Positions 7,843-16,826 of a stretch of 48,760 nt of DNA are shown piece after piece. Each line of letters opens with the position of its first letter. Positions within the stretch are counted from its first letter, which is position 1. Below the pieces are notes generated by a model, which had not been told where the DNA came from, ran no database searches, and worked only from the letters and a program-made list of their open reading frames with translations. A program made the position numbers and the translations under genes. Origin of the DNA: a virus; the IMG/VR virus record IMGVR_UViG_3300020407_000075, positions 1 through 48,760 of that record, one strand, 5' to 3'.

Positions 7843-8936
7843 TGTACAACTATAAACAAATAAATGAAGTTCATTTAGAAGTTACACAACGTTGTAATGC
7901 TTCTTGTCCAATGTGCGACCGTAACGAAAATGGTGGGCCGGTCAATCAACATATCAAAAATAACTTACAAGAATTAACACTTAATGATTGTATAGATATA
8001 TTTCCAGCAGACTTTATAGCACAATTAAAAACAATGTATATGTGTGGTAACTTAGGTGACCCAATTAGTGCTAGAGATACATTAGAAATATTCCAATGGT
8101 TTAGAGATTGCAATCCTGATATGTGGTTAAGTATGAATACAAATGCGGGTGCGAGAGATGTTCAATGGTGGGCTGATGTGGCAAAAGTAATAGGCAAAAA
8201 TGGGTGTGTTATCTTTAGTGTTGATGGGCTAGAAGAAACTAATCACTTATATAGACAAGGAGTTAAATGGGAGTACGTTAAACGTAACATGAAAGCATTT
8301 ATCGCCGCAGGTGGTAGAGCTCGTTGGGACTATTTAATATTTGAACATAGTGAATGTGATGTAGAACGTGCAGAACAACTTGCTAAAGAGTGGGGTGTTG
8401 AACGTTTTATGAAAAAGAAAACAGGAAGATTTGTTACAGCAAACACTACAGCAAAAGAAACACACCAAGCAAAGAATCGTAAAGGCAAAGACATGCAAAC
8501 ACTTGCCAAACCTAAAAAAGCAGAACATCAAAACCTTGCATTATTAAAACAAGAAGAAATTCAAAAAACATATGGTAGTATGATGGACTACTATAACCAA
8601 GCAACAATAAAATGTAAAGTTGCAGGCAAAGACACTAAAAGTATTTTTATAACAGCAGAAGGATTAGTTATGCCTTGTTGTTGGACAGCAGGTCGTATGT
8701 ACAAGTGGTGGCACAGTGATCCTAAAGTAGAGCAGATATGGGATTTCATTGATGAAGCAGGTGGCAAGGATGGAATTAGTGCTAAGATAAATACCATAGA
8801 GGGAGTATTTAACAGTGGAATTATGAGAAACATTCAAAACAGTTGGATGCAAGAAAGTATCAAAGAAGGTAAGTTAGGAGTTTGTGCTATGAAATGTGGC
8901 ACTGAATTTGATCCATATGGAGAACAATTTAAATAA
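7842..8936 (+). CDS. Radical SAM/SPASM-like enzyme (C-terminal auxiliary cluster type)
   Basis: The 364-residue product has CNASCPMC at residues 18-25 giving the CX3CX2C site, YMCGNLGDP in the place of the GGEP motif, and FSVDGLEETNHLYR in the core. The C-terminal third has MPCCW and GVCAMKCG, Cys-rich motifs typical of an auxiliary cluster domain. It is most like the split pair at 24334/24953 (same FSVDGLEETNHLYR string and CC motif) and unlike the five N-terminal-cluster types. The start is GTG, overlapping the cupin stop. Substrate unknown. Confidence 0.85.
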   Translation: MYNYKQINEVHLEVTQRCNASCPMCDRNENGGPVNQHIKNNLQELTLNDCIDIFPADFIAQLKTMYMCGNLGDPISARDTLEIFQWFRDCNPDMWLSMNTNAGARDVQWWADVAKVIGKNGCVIFSVDGLEETNHLYRQGVKWEYVKRNMKAFIAAGGRARWDYLIFEHSECDVERAEQLAKEWGVERFMKKKTGRFVTANTTAKETHQAKNRKGKDMQTLAKPKKAEHQNLALLKQEEIQKTYGSMMDYYNQATIKCKVAGKDTKSIFITAEGLVMPCCWTAGRMYKWWHSDPKVEQIWDFIDEAGGKDGISAKINTIEGVFNSGIMRNIQNSWMQESIKEGKLGVCAMKCGTEFDPYGEQFK

Positions 8937-9259
8937 TGTTAGAACTGTTTCTCAGTGCAATTCCAAATGTACTTTCTGCTATGTTTATTGGAAGTGTAGC
9001 AGGTGGTGTAGTGCAAGTATGTGAAGCAGACATACCAAAATTACAAAGACTTAAACCAAATCTATCCAAAGTAATGCAAGAAAGAGAAGTGGCAGAAAAT
9101 ATTCAAACTGCTTTCTGGAATGCATATGATGATACTTATAATGGACCTAAACTACCAGCGTCATGTGAACTAGCGTTAGAGGCAATAGGGACATCAAAAG
9201 AAGAATTACTTAATGAAATAAGGAGTGCAAAAAAGCCAAATGACCACAGACATCGATAA
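8936..9259 (+). CDS. Hypothetical protein with hydrophobic N-terminus
   Basis: The 107-residue product starts at an ATG overlapping the previous stop (TAATG). Residues about 3-25 are hydrophobic (FLSAIPNVLSAMFIGSVAGG) and could be a membrane or amphipathic helix; the remainder is helical and charged. It is embedded between two radical SAM genes. Function unknown. Confidence 0.55.
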   Translation: MLELFLSAIPNVLSAMFIGSVAGGVVQVCEADIPKLQRLKPNLSKVMQEREVAENIQTAFWNAYDDTYNGPKLPASCELALEAIGTSKEELLNEIRSAKKPNDHRHR

Positions 9260-10448
9260 TAATAGACCAGCCTGTTATGCTCCGTGGATTACTAGATATG
9301 AATGGTCTACTGGAAATATTACACCTTGTTGTGAGTGGACCAATGCGGTCAAATGCTTTCAGAATCATGATGATATAATTGAAACAACAGAAAATATGTC
9401 ACTAGAGGATAGCTTTAATCATCCTGGCATGGAAAAAATAAAAACACAATTACTAGAAGCAGATGATAACAACATTGATTCCCTTCCTTCTGGCTGTCTA
9501 CATTGTAAAATACTTGAAAAGAACGGAGCACATTCACACAGGCTAGGTCTTAACAAAGTAGTTGAAAGAGCTGAGAAATACTCATCATATAAATTTAATC
9601 CTAATGAATATAAGCAGTTGTGGTTAGATTACAGAGAAAGTAATTTATGTAATTTTAGTTGTAAGATGTGTGGTTCAGATTTAAGTAGTACACATTCAAA
9701 AATCGAAGGCCTGCATGGTAAAACGGGTATACTAAAAAGTCCTCATAAATTACAAATGTACTTAGATAGATTAGATGAAATACAACACTTAAACTTCTTA
9801 GGTGGTGAACCGGTATTATCTGATTCGATGTATATTATTCTAAAAGAAGCAAGAAAACGTAACTTACATCATAATATGAACGTAAATATTACCACTAATG
9901 GTAGTTTACTGCATAGAAATAACGATAATCTACTAGAACTACTAGAAGGATTTCACAATACAAATATTGCTATAAGCATAGATGCCTATGGTGAACAGCA
10001 TAATTATTGGAGGCATAAAGGCACTTGGGATGCAGTATATAAGAATACTAAAGAAATAATAAAATGGTCAAAAGATCAAAAAGCAAAAGGAAACAGTGCA
10101 AGTATAGCAATAAGAACAGCAATTTCGTGGCCTATTGCCTTTGCCGCAAGATCTACATTTGATTGGGTTTCAGAGTTGGGAGTTGAACAACGATGGAACA
10201 TAGTTAATACTCCAGGTGGATTAAACCCTAAACAATTACCTAAGCATATGTTAGCCGCTTTAGGTGTTTGGTGGCAGGATTATCCAGTTGTAGCAAAAAT
10301 GTTTAGAGATACAATATCTAAACCTAATATGAAACAATTATCATCAGAAAAACGAAAAATCATTAGACATGATGCATGGCATAAAAATAGTTTCGTAGAT
10401 GCATTTCCTGAATTTGAAGACTTTTATAATAAAATCCCTATTGAATAA
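9240..10448 (+). CDS. Radical SAM protein with N-terminal auxiliary Fe-S motif
   Basis: The product is 402 residues. CYAPW near residue 11 and ITPCCEW near 31 are followed by GCLHCKILE near 83, then the core site CNFSCKMC near 138 and LGGEPV. This is the same plan as the genes at 798, 43745, 45147 and 46966. AGGAG lies 14 bp before the ATG at 9240; a GTG at 9225 is an alternative start overlapping the upstream gene by 35 bp. It is the last gene of the operon starting at 5160, followed by a fresh promoter. Substrate unknown. Confidence 0.85.
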   Translation: MTTDIDNNRPACYAPWITRYEWSTGNITPCCEWTNAVKCFQNHDDIIETTENMSLEDSFNHPGMEKIKTQLLEADDNNIDSLPSGCLHCKILEKNGAHSHRLGLNKVVERAEKYSSYKFNPNEYKQLWLDYRESNLCNFSCKMCGSDLSSTHSKIEGLHGKTGILKSPHKLQMYLDRLDEIQHLNFLGGEPVLSDSMYIILKEARKRNLHHNMNVNITTNGSLLHRNNDNLLELLEGFHNTNIAISIDAYGEQHNYWRHKGTWDAVYKNTKEIIKWSKDQKAKGNSASIAIRTAISWPIAFAARSTFDWVSELGVEQRWNIVNTPGGLNPKQLPKHMLAALGVWWQDYPVVAKMFRDTISKPNMKQLSSEKRKIIRHDAWHKNSFVDAFPEFEDFYNKIPIE

Positions 10449-10461
10449 GCACTTATATAGG

Positions 10462-10490
10462 TTGACTTAATATGATTTCCTTGTTATAAT
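10462..10490 (+). promoter_or_regulatory. Sigma70-type promoter TTGACT-N17-TATAAT
   Basis: Perfect -10 and one mismatch in the -35, with a 17-bp spacer, 42 bp before the ATG at 10533 in an intergenic gap. Confidence 0.8.
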
Positions 10491-10532
10491 AACTAATAAA
10501 ACAACAATTAACCAATCAATCGGAGAGCCGCA

Positions 10533-10988
10533 ATGATTGACATGCACTTACCAAGTCAGCAATTAGCTGAAGATTATAGTAAAAGAGACCCCTATTATAA
10601 TTATATGCTAATCTGTTTTTACGTGACTAGGATATCTAAGCAATGTGCTAGATTTAATGAAAGATTTCCATATGAGATAAACTTTCATCAGATACTTACC
10701 GACAAATACGTATTAACCACTGAACCAACTCGTGCTACAATGGGAAGAAATTTTGATGATACTCATTTTGTAGAAGATACTTATTATAATATAGCAAGAT
10801 ACATATACAAACATCCTAACGATAATAAACAACCAATCATACAATACCTAGTAGATAATAATAGAAGCAAAAAGAAACCTTTTGCTATGCAATATCTTAT
10901 TGGCGCCATTGAAGCAGGTAACATAGCTGAATTTAAGAACTGTATGGATAAAGTAAGAAAAATAGAATGGGACGAGTCTAACTGGTAA
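10533..10988 (+). CDS. Hypothetical protein
   Basis: The product is 151 residues, mostly helical and rich in Tyr and Asn. A CGGAGAG ribosome site precedes the ATG and the gene stands first behind its own promoter. It overlaps the exonuclease start (TAATG), so the two are co-translated. No family recognised; the neighbour suggests an early nucleic-acid role. Confidence 0.6.
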   Translation: MIDMHLPSQQLAEDYSKRDPYYNYMLICFYVTRISKQCARFNERFPYEINFHQILTDKYVLTTEPTRATMGRNFDDTHFVEDTYYNIARYIYKHPNDNKQPIIQYLVDNNRSKKKPFAMQYLIGAIEAGNIAEFKNCMDKVRKIEWDESNW

Positions 10989-11527
10989 TGAGTACCCACG
11001 CAATGATAGATTTAGAAACACTAGGCACTGGGCCAGATTGTGCAGTGCTAACTATTGGTGGTGTTAAGTTTAATCCAAATGCAATAAGCGAAACATGGCA
11101 AGAGTTTTATTATAGATTTGAAGTAGACGAGCAACTAGAACGAGGTAGAACTACTTTAGATAGCACACTTGAATGGTGGGGTAAGCAAGATAAAGCAGTA
11201 CGCGAAGAAGCACTAGGTGATGGGAATCGTACACCTGTATTAGAAGTACTTCAAGCACTTAATAAATGGTGTGTGGGTATTGACAGTATTTGGTGCCAAG
11301 GTCCTTCGTTTGATATGGTTATTCTTGAGAATATGTACAGACAATACGATCATCACATACCTTGGCCATTTTGGAAAATACGTGATTGTAGAACGTTGTT
11401 TAGTATTATGCCAAAAGACCCACGTAAAGAAATAGAATTCGCGGCACACAATGCATTAGAAGATAGCAAAGTACAAGCATTATGTGTCCAACAAACAATA
11501 AAAGAATTAGGTTTAACCATAAGGTAA
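10988..11527 (+). CDS. DnaQ-like 3'-5' exonuclease
   Basis: The product is 179 residues. AMIDLETLG supplies the DxE pair of motif I, WCQGPSFDMVIL the Asp of motif II, and AHNALEDSKVQ the HxxxxD of motif III, so all DEDDh catalytic residues are present. The size and the WWxxQ-like segment match the small phage exonucleases related to the RNase T/Rv2179c type. It would trim single-stranded 3' ends of DNA or RNA. It is coupled to the gene at 10533. Confidence 0.8.
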   Translation: MSTHAMIDLETLGTGPDCAVLTIGGVKFNPNAISETWQEFYYRFEVDEQLERGRTTLDSTLEWWGKQDKAVREEALGDGNRTPVLEVLQALNKWCVGIDSIWCQGPSFDMVILENMYRQYDHHIPWPFWKIRDCRTLFSIMPKDPRKEIEFAAHNALEDSKVQALCVQQTIKELGLTIR

Positions 11528-11579
11528 ACTTGAGAAGTATTAGAAACATCAATTTTAAACTCATAAATCAATGTTTTAG

Positions 11580-11608
11580 TTGACATTTTCTAAATACTAT
11601 TATACAAT
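11580..11608 (+). promoter_or_regulatory. Sigma70-type promoter TTGACA-N17-TACAAT
   Basis: Perfect -35, 17-bp spacer and a one-mismatch -10, 27 bp before the ATG at 11636. The spacer contains TCTAAATA (11589-11596), a weak late-motif match. Confidence 0.75.
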
Positions 11609-11635
11609 AAAGTAATCAAACACAGGAGAAAGTAA

Positions 11636-12388
11636 ATGAGTACAAGAGATATAGTGCAAGACATTGTCAAGCACACAGCCGGCTTAGGCTTTATTACATC
11701 AGTAAAAGTAACAGGCACAGATGAAAGCACAACACTAGATGCAATGGATGCAGATCGTACAGTGATTTTACAAGCAAAGTTACACAACACAGTTGACGAG
11801 TTTAAAGGTGAATTTGGACTTGGTAACCTTGGATTTTTAGCAGGTGTTACAGCATTGCCAAACTATCAAACAGACGACTCAACAGTAGAGGTTGTAGCAC
11901 GAGATCGTAATGGAGTATCAAGTCCAGATCATTTGATGTTTAGAGATGCTGAAGGTAACACAGACCAGTATCGTTTTATGTCAAAAGAAATTATTGAGCA
12001 AACATTACAAACAGTTAAGTTCAAGGGAGTTGAATGGGATGTAACACTTGAACCAACTAAAGCAAAAGTAAATGAATTACAAGCAGTAGCAGGAATATAT
12101 GGAGGAATTGAACCAAACTTTACAGTTAAAACTGATAAAGATGCAAACCTTATTATTACTGTTGGTGCCGCTGACGGTAGTTTCACAGGCAAACGTACAT
12201 TTGCACAAAATGTAAATGGTGAAATCACAGAAGGTTATGCATGGCCGTTACTTCAAGTACTAGCAATTTTAAAACTTGGAATGAGTGGAGCATGTATAAT
12301 GCAAATCAGTAAGAAAGGAGCATTGTTAATTGCAGTTGATTCTGGCATTGGCAAATATGATTATATTTTACCAGCATTAACAGTATAA
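11636..12388 (+). CDS. DNA polymerase sliding clamp, gp45-like (putative)
   Basis: The 250-residue product is close in length to T4 gp45 (228). The segment FKGEFGLGNLGFLAGVTALP resembles the strand-helix element of phage clamps, and the C-terminus KYDYILPAL resembles their last strand. In T4 the clamp tethers polymerase and also activates late promoters; several late motifs occur in this window. AGGAG precedes the ATG. It has its own promoter and runs into dpdA after 12 bp. The call is by pattern, not alignment. Confidence 0.6.
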   Translation: MSTRDIVQDIVKHTAGLGFITSVKVTGTDESTTLDAMDADRTVILQAKLHNTVDEFKGEFGLGNLGFLAGVTALPNYQTDDSTVEVVARDRNGVSSPDHLMFRDAEGNTDQYRFMSKEIIEQTLQTVKFKGVEWDVTLEPTKAKVNELQAVAGIYGGIEPNFTVKTDKDANLIITVGAADGSFTGKRTFAQNVNGEITEGYAWPLLQVLAILKLGMSGACIMQISKKGALLIAVDSGIGKYDYILPALTV

Positions 12389-12400
12389 GGATAAGACGAA

Positions 12401-13894
12401 GTGGCAGATATAAAAAACCTAACAGAAAGCAATAAAGACTACAGTGTCTTCTTACCAAGCATTAGTAGTTTTTATTCTAAGTTCATAAGACAAGCACAAA
12501 AACGTCCAGACTTTGTTAAGCCAGAACGTATGCCTAAGGGATTTGAGTTTGGTATAGATGGATTTGATTTTCTAAAACCAAAAGATGTTTACTATAATTA
12601 TAAGTGGGGTTTATACTCTGCAGGTCATGCCACTCGAGATACAGTAAAGAGTGACGAACAGGAACCAATGATACAAAAACGTGATCGTGAGAATAGTTTT
12701 ATCTTAGGTGATAGTGGCGGGTATCAGATTGCTACTGGTGTTATCCAATGTGATTGGAAAAACTTTAAAACAAATGATGACTTACGTAAAACAATTCTTA
12801 CTTGGTTAGAACATACTGCAGACTATTCAATGATACTAGATGTTCCTACACTAGCGGCTGCACCACCTTTGAATGCAAAGACAGGGTTAACAGACTGGGT
12901 AGATTGTTTAGAATATACAATGCATAACAATGATTACTTTGTTAAAAATAGAACAGGTAACACTAAGTTTTTAAATGTGTTACAAGGCAACAACGAACAA
13001 CAAGCAGATGATTGGTATGGTGCAGTTAAGCATTATCCTTTTGAAGGATGGGCAATGGCTGGCTATAACATGAAGCAGTTACATCTCGCATTACGTAGGC
13101 TTATTGTATTACGAGATGAGAAGATGCTTGATCCAGGTAGAGATTTAGTTCACTATCTAGGAACAAGTAAGTTAAATTGGGCATGTATTTTTACAGCCAT
13201 ACAACGAAATATTAGAGAAACTATTAATCCTAATATGATGGTAACATATGATGCGGCTAGTCCGTTTATTACGACAGCAAAAGGACAAGCATATAGTCAA
13301 TGTGTACATAGGAATAATAAGTTTAGTAATGTTATGGAACAAGCAGTAGATGATAAACGTTTGCAATATAGCAACATACCTTTCCCATTCAATAGTCCAA
13401 TTGGACAACGTATGAATATGGGTGACCTTTGTTATATGGGTCCTGGTATGCTTAATAAGATTGGCAAGGAAGGTAAAACAAGTTGGGATAGTTTCTCATA
13501 CTTCTTGCTAATGGCACACAACGTTTATCAACATATTGAAAGTGTACAAAGGGCAAATGCATTAGCAGATATTGCCTGTACAAGATATAAACCAAGTCAC
13601 TTAGAATGGAGCAAGGTAAAAGCAAAACAAGAAGAATTTGATTTGTGGGTTCCACGTGATGTAATTTACGTTACGGAATTTATAAACAAATTGTTTAAAA
13701 GCGAAACACCAATGCAGTTGCTCGACCAAGGAGAGGCTATGTTAACAAACTTTAGTGGAATGAAATCTATTAAATCATCACAAAGTTCGTTTGATAGTTT
13801 ATTTGATTCTGGTGACAACATTCAAGAAGAGTCAGACGGTGAGTTTACCGCAGAACAAGTAGAAGCAGCGGAGGATTTCTTAGAACAATTATAA
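12401..13894 (+). CDS. dpdA: DpdA-like DNA 7-deazaguanine transglycosylase
   Basis: The 497-residue product is a tRNA-guanine-transglycosylase-type barrel. GDSGGYQIATG (Asp104) matches the TGT DSGGFQ motif, LNVLQGN (191-197) matches GIVQGG, and VTYDAASPF (Asp284) is in the place of the nucleophilic Asp. YLGTSK matches the TGT YLMGVGTP element. DpdA enzymes swap guanine in DNA for a preQ0-type base. The precursor genes folE, queD and queE are in the same window, which favours DpdA over a tRNA enzyme. The usual TGT zinc cluster is not obvious. The start is GTG after AAGGA. It follows the clamp gene, so modification may be tied to replication. Confidence 0.78.
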   Translation: MADIKNLTESNKDYSVFLPSISSFYSKFIRQAQKRPDFVKPERMPKGFEFGIDGFDFLKPKDVYYNYKWGLYSAGHATRDTVKSDEQEPMIQKRDRENSFILGDSGGYQIATGVIQCDWKNFKTNDDLRKTILTWLEHTADYSMILDVPTLAAAPPLNAKTGLTDWVDCLEYTMHNNDYFVKNRTGNTKFLNVLQGNNEQQADDWYGAVKHYPFEGWAMAGYNMKQLHLALRRLIVLRDEKMLDPGRDLVHYLGTSKLNWACIFTAIQRNIRETINPNMMVTYDAASPFITTAKGQAYSQCVHRNNKFSNVMEQAVDDKRLQYSNIPFPFNSPIGQRMNMGDLCYMGPGMLNKIGKEGKTSWDSFSYFLLMAHNVYQHIESVQRANALADIACTRYKPSHLEWSKVKAKQEEFDLWVPRDVIYVTEFINKLFKSETPMQLLDQGEAMLTNFSGMKSIKSSQSSFDSLFDSGDNIQEESDGEFTAEQVEAAEDFLEQL

Positions 13895-13909
13895 ACAAGG
13901 AGAAGTACA

Positions 13910-14107
13910 ATGGGAACAGGAACAATCAACAGTAAAAAAAGATACTTAACAAGTTTAAAAGAAAAACATAGGGAACTTGACAATGAAGTAATAATGTTAT
14001 ATAGTAAACATATAAGTGATGATATTATTAAGCCCTTAAAACAAAAGAAGTTGTATTTGAAACAGCAAATTATGGAACTAACAACAGAAATTAACGAGAT
14101 GATATAA
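13910..14107 (+). CDS. YdcH/DUF465-like small helical protein
   Basis: The 65-residue product has the pattern LKEKHRELDNEV then LKQKKLYLKQQI, which resembles the YdcH (DUF465) family of small antiparallel coiled-coil proteins. AAGGAG precedes the ATG. It overlaps the next start (TAATG). The role of the family is unclear. Confidence 0.55.
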   Translation: MGTGTINSKKRYLTSLKEKHRELDNEVIMLYSKHISDDIIKPLKQKKLYLKQQIMELTTEINEMI

Positions 14108-14640
14108 TGAAAAGAGACGTAGGTGTACAAGGAGATACAAAGTACTTTATTGGTAATGAAGTTGAGAAAACTCCTGCATTGCATATGAAAACATTATTTG
14201 TTAATGGTATGCTTGATGCTGATGATGTTGTTGCTAACGCAAAATATAATGGTATTGATCATGTATACTTAGGTGCTAATCAAAGTTTTTGGTTAGACGA
14301 CAAAGACGCTTCGGGTGTAGCAACACCAGAACAATTTAGAGGATGGAATAATTTATTTAATAAATTAAGAGAAGCAGGGCTTTGGATTACTTTAGATTAT
14401 GATCTAAAATATCATTCATGGGTATTGGAACAAGACTTTAACAAATATGAAAGATTTATTAGTATGATTAGTGCTAAATTACCAAACATTGATCAACTAA
14501 ACAAACATGCTAGACTTAAACTAGATGATAGAGATTTTAAGTATAGTAATGATGGCGTATGGGTTCACCCTGTACGACAACTAAAAACCCAGGAAACTAT
14601 CACAACCTGGGATGAATATAAAGATGATAAGGAGATATAA
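14107..14640 (+). CDS. Hypothetical protein
   Basis: The product is 177 residues. KTLFVNGMLDADDVVANA, GIDHVYLGANQSFW and GLWITLDYDLKYHSWV read as alternating strands and helices, possibly part of a barrel. A His and several Asp in the third block are candidates for a metal site, but this is speculation. It shares a base with the previous gene and lies two bases before the next, inside the dpdA operon. Confidence 0.6.
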   Translation: MKRDVGVQGDTKYFIGNEVEKTPALHMKTLFVNGMLDADDVVANAKYNGIDHVYLGANQSFWLDDKDASGVATPEQFRGWNNLFNKLREAGLWITLDYDLKYHSWVLEQDFNKYERFISMISAKLPNIDQLNKHARLKLDDRDFKYSNDGVWVHPVRQLKTQETITTWDEYKDDKEI

Positions 14641-14642
14641 CA

Positions 14643-14876
14643 ATGACTAAGAAAATTCGTTTAATTGACGAAAGTACAGTTAGTGCAGATGCCCCGACAG
14701 CAGTAGTAACTGACACTTTACATACAGATGCGGTTGAAACTGCAACTGTGAAGCAACTTATGAAATATCTTGAAGCAATTGACTGGAAGTTATGGGAAAT
14801 GCTTAAGATTATGAAAGCACAACAAGAAGAAGTCGATGAAGCAGATTCTGTTGATGACGATAATTTACCAGGATAA
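14643..14876 (+). CDS. Small acidic hypothetical protein
   Basis: The product is 77 residues: a disordered Thr/Val-rich N-terminus, one helix (VKQLMKYLEAIDWKLWEMLK) and an acidic tail. AAGGAG lies before the ATG. It may be a small adaptor; no family recognised. Confidence 0.55.
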   Translation: MTKKIRLIDESTVSADAPTAVVTDTLHTDAVETATVKQLMKYLEAIDWKLWEMLKIMKAQQEEVDEADSVDDDNLPG

Positions 14877-14886
14877 GGATAGATAA

Positions 14887-15279
14887 ATGATTGACATAGT
14901 ACAAAGACAAGTATGGGTTACGTTTCAAAAGGAAGGTGTACATTTATACCCTGCCGCTAAAGACGACCCAGCACTTGCAACAGGTGGATGGGATGATGTT
15001 TCATTCTTAGGTGTAGCACACAGGCACATCTTCCACTTTAGAGTAGCAATTGATGTATTCCATGATGACAGAGATATTGAATTTATTCAATTCAAACGTT
15101 GGCTTGAATCGTTGTATGCTACAGATACATTAGAACTTAATCATCGCAGTTGTGAGATGATTGCAGAGGAACTAGCACAGGAAATACACAACAAGTATCC
15201 TAACCGTTCAATAACAATTAGTGTTGCTGAGGATAATGAGAACGGAGCAACAATGACTTTTAACCCTAAAAAAGGATAA
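14887..15279 (+). CDS. Divergent tunnelling-fold (QueD/PTPS-like) protein (putative)
   Basis: The product is 130 residues. HRHIFHFRVAIDV resembles the HGHxYxVxV strand of 6-carboxytetrahydropterin synthases, IEFIQFKRWLE the following Dfxxlk helix, SCEMIAEELAQEI the PTAExLA helix, and ISVAEDNENGATM the final strand. Length and order also fit a QueD-like subunit. It lacks the exact HxH and catalytic Cys-Asp-His set, so it could be a binding or accessory paralogue. A true, more typical QueD is at 23569. Its place four genes after dpdA supports a link to deazaguanine chemistry, but this is inference. Confidence 0.45.
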   Translation: MIDIVQRQVWVTFQKEGVHLYPAAKDDPALATGGWDDVSFLGVAHRHIFHFRVAIDVFHDDRDIEFIQFKRWLESLYATDTLELNHRSCEMIAEELAQEIHNKYPNRSITISVAEDNENGATMTFNPKKG

Positions 15280-15283
15280 AGCA

Positions 15284-15652
15284 ATGTCAGAAATTAAAAA
15301 AGATATTTCAGTTAATATGCCTGGTACAGGTAATTATTTTAAACTGATGGGCTATTATAATATTAATGATATTAAGTATGATTTACTTAAAATTATTCAA
15401 CCTTATGATGGATATATGTATAACGAGAAAGAAACTAATAAACTTATTAGTGTATTTAAATCATATTTAGGCGACTTGAAGAGAAGTTACAAGGTTTATA
15501 GTTTTGAAATTGCACCAACTGAAAAGGAAAATGCAATTACATTTGATATTCAAATCAAAATGCAAAAGGACAGAAGTCCTAAAAAACTAAAAATCCATGT
15601 AGGTAAACTTTGGTTACCAAAAAAAGAGGAAGAAGAAGAAAAAGATGCGTAA
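15284..15652 (+). CDS. Hypothetical protein
   Basis: The product is 122 residues with mixed strands and helices and a Lys/Glu-rich C-terminus (KKEEEEEKDA). It overlaps the glycosyltransferase gene by 8 bp. No family recognised. Confidence 0.6.
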   Translation: MSEIKKDISVNMPGTGNYFKLMGYYNINDIKYDLLKIIQPYDGYMYNEKETNKLISVFKSYLGDLKRSYKVYSFEIAPTEKENAITFDIQIKMQKDRSPKKLKIHVGKLWLPKKEEEEEKDA

Positions 15653-16826
15653 GTTATTTTATATGGGTCTTGAACCCTACGAAGGCCGCTACACATTACA
15701 GTTACAAGACTGGAGTGAAGCGGCATTTAAAGAGCGTGGTATAGATTATGTAATCGTGCCAGGCGAAACTATCGACAACACTAAATCAATTTCAGTAGGA
15801 CAAGTGTTAGACGCACATGGTCGATCATACTTTGGTATGAGTCAACTCATGAACCTGGTACAAATGATGCGGAATGGAGAGTGCGGAGGAAAAGATGTGG
15901 TTTTCTTTGAAGATATGTTTCAACCTGGTATTGAAAGTCTTCCATATATTATGTGTCAAATTCCAGAAGAACAACGACCAAAGATTTATTTACGTTGTTT
16001 AGCACAAGCAATTGATCCTGATGACTTTGTTCATGTATGGGGTATGAGTAAGTGGATGAGTTTGTATGAACGTATGTGTAACGAAATACCAAATGTACAC
16101 ATACTAGCAACAAACGAAGAAATGGTAGCTCATATGAGAATTGCTAATTGGAATGCACCTATCTATAATATTTCAGGTTTAAGTTTTGGTAAGAGGGAAG
16201 TGCTCTCCAGAATTAACAACCAAGTTAAGCCATGGGCAGAACGTAGTGACAGAGTGGTATTTGCCGCACGTTTTGATCAGGAGAAGCAACCAGACTTCTT
16301 CATGGATGTTATTGAGAAAGTGAAAGTTATTAATCCTAATATTGAATTTGCAGTACTAAGCGGCGGACCGTTGCGTAGTAACAATCAAAAGTATTTGGAT
16401 AGAGCTTTACAAATGGAAGCGGATGGCAAACTTACAATCCTAAAAGACTTACAAAAGAATGAATACTATAATGTAGTTAATGATTCTAAAGTAATGTTTA
16501 ATTGTGCATTGCAAGACTGGGTATCAAATACTGTCAGTGAAGCAGATGCATTGGGTTGTAATGTTGTTTATCCTGCATATAGAAGTTTTCCAGAAACGTT
16601 TGCAAACGATCATACAAGACTTTATATGCCTTGGAGCAAGGAAGATGCAGTAAGTAAAATATTGCAAGGTATAGAGGCACCAAGTAAAAACATGGGCAAA
16701 ATTAGTAACTGGACAAATGGTACCATAGATCGTATGCTTGATATTATGGGTGAGCGATATGTTAAATCAACATGGGAACGTAGCGGAAACCGTTACAGAG
16801 ACCACGTAGCAGAGGAAAAATATTAA
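15645..16826 (+). CDS. GT-B (GT4-like) glycosyltransferase
   Basis: The product is 393 residues. The second half has RVVFAARFDQEKQPDFFMDV, the typical opening strand and helix of the GT4 donor domain, then IEFAVLSGG, and NTVSEADALGCNVVYP, equivalent to the E-x7-E sugar-nucleotide site though with a shorter acidic pair. The N-terminal half is acceptor-domain-like. It would transfer a sugar from a nucleotide donor to an unknown acceptor (glycan, protein or modified base). The stop overlaps the epimerase start (TAATG), so donor supply and transfer may be coupled. Confidence 0.75.
   Translation: MRKLFYMGLEPYEGRYTLQLQDWSEAAFKERGIDYVIVPGETIDNTKSISVGQVLDAHGRSYFGMSQLMNLVQMMRNGECGGKDVVFFEDMFQPGIESLPYIMCQIPEEQRPKIYLRCLAQAIDPDDFVHVWGMSKWMSLYERMCNEIPNVHILATNEEMVAHMRIANWNAPIYNISGLSFGKREVLSRINNQVKPWAERSDRVVFAARFDQEKQPDFFMDVIEKVKVINPNIEFAVLSGGPLRSNNQKYLDRALQMEADGKLTILKDLQKNEYYNVVNDSKVMFNCALQDWVSNTVSEADALGCNVVYPAYRSFPETFANDHTRLYMPWSKEDAVSKILQGIEAPSKNMGKISNWTNGTIDRMLDIMGERYVKSTWERSGNRYRDHVAEEKY

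Noticed and set aside
12401-13894. Host-type tRNA-guanine transglycosylase
   Set aside because: The sequence is divergent, lacks an obvious TGT zinc site, and lies with phage replication and deazaguanine genes, so DpdA fits better.
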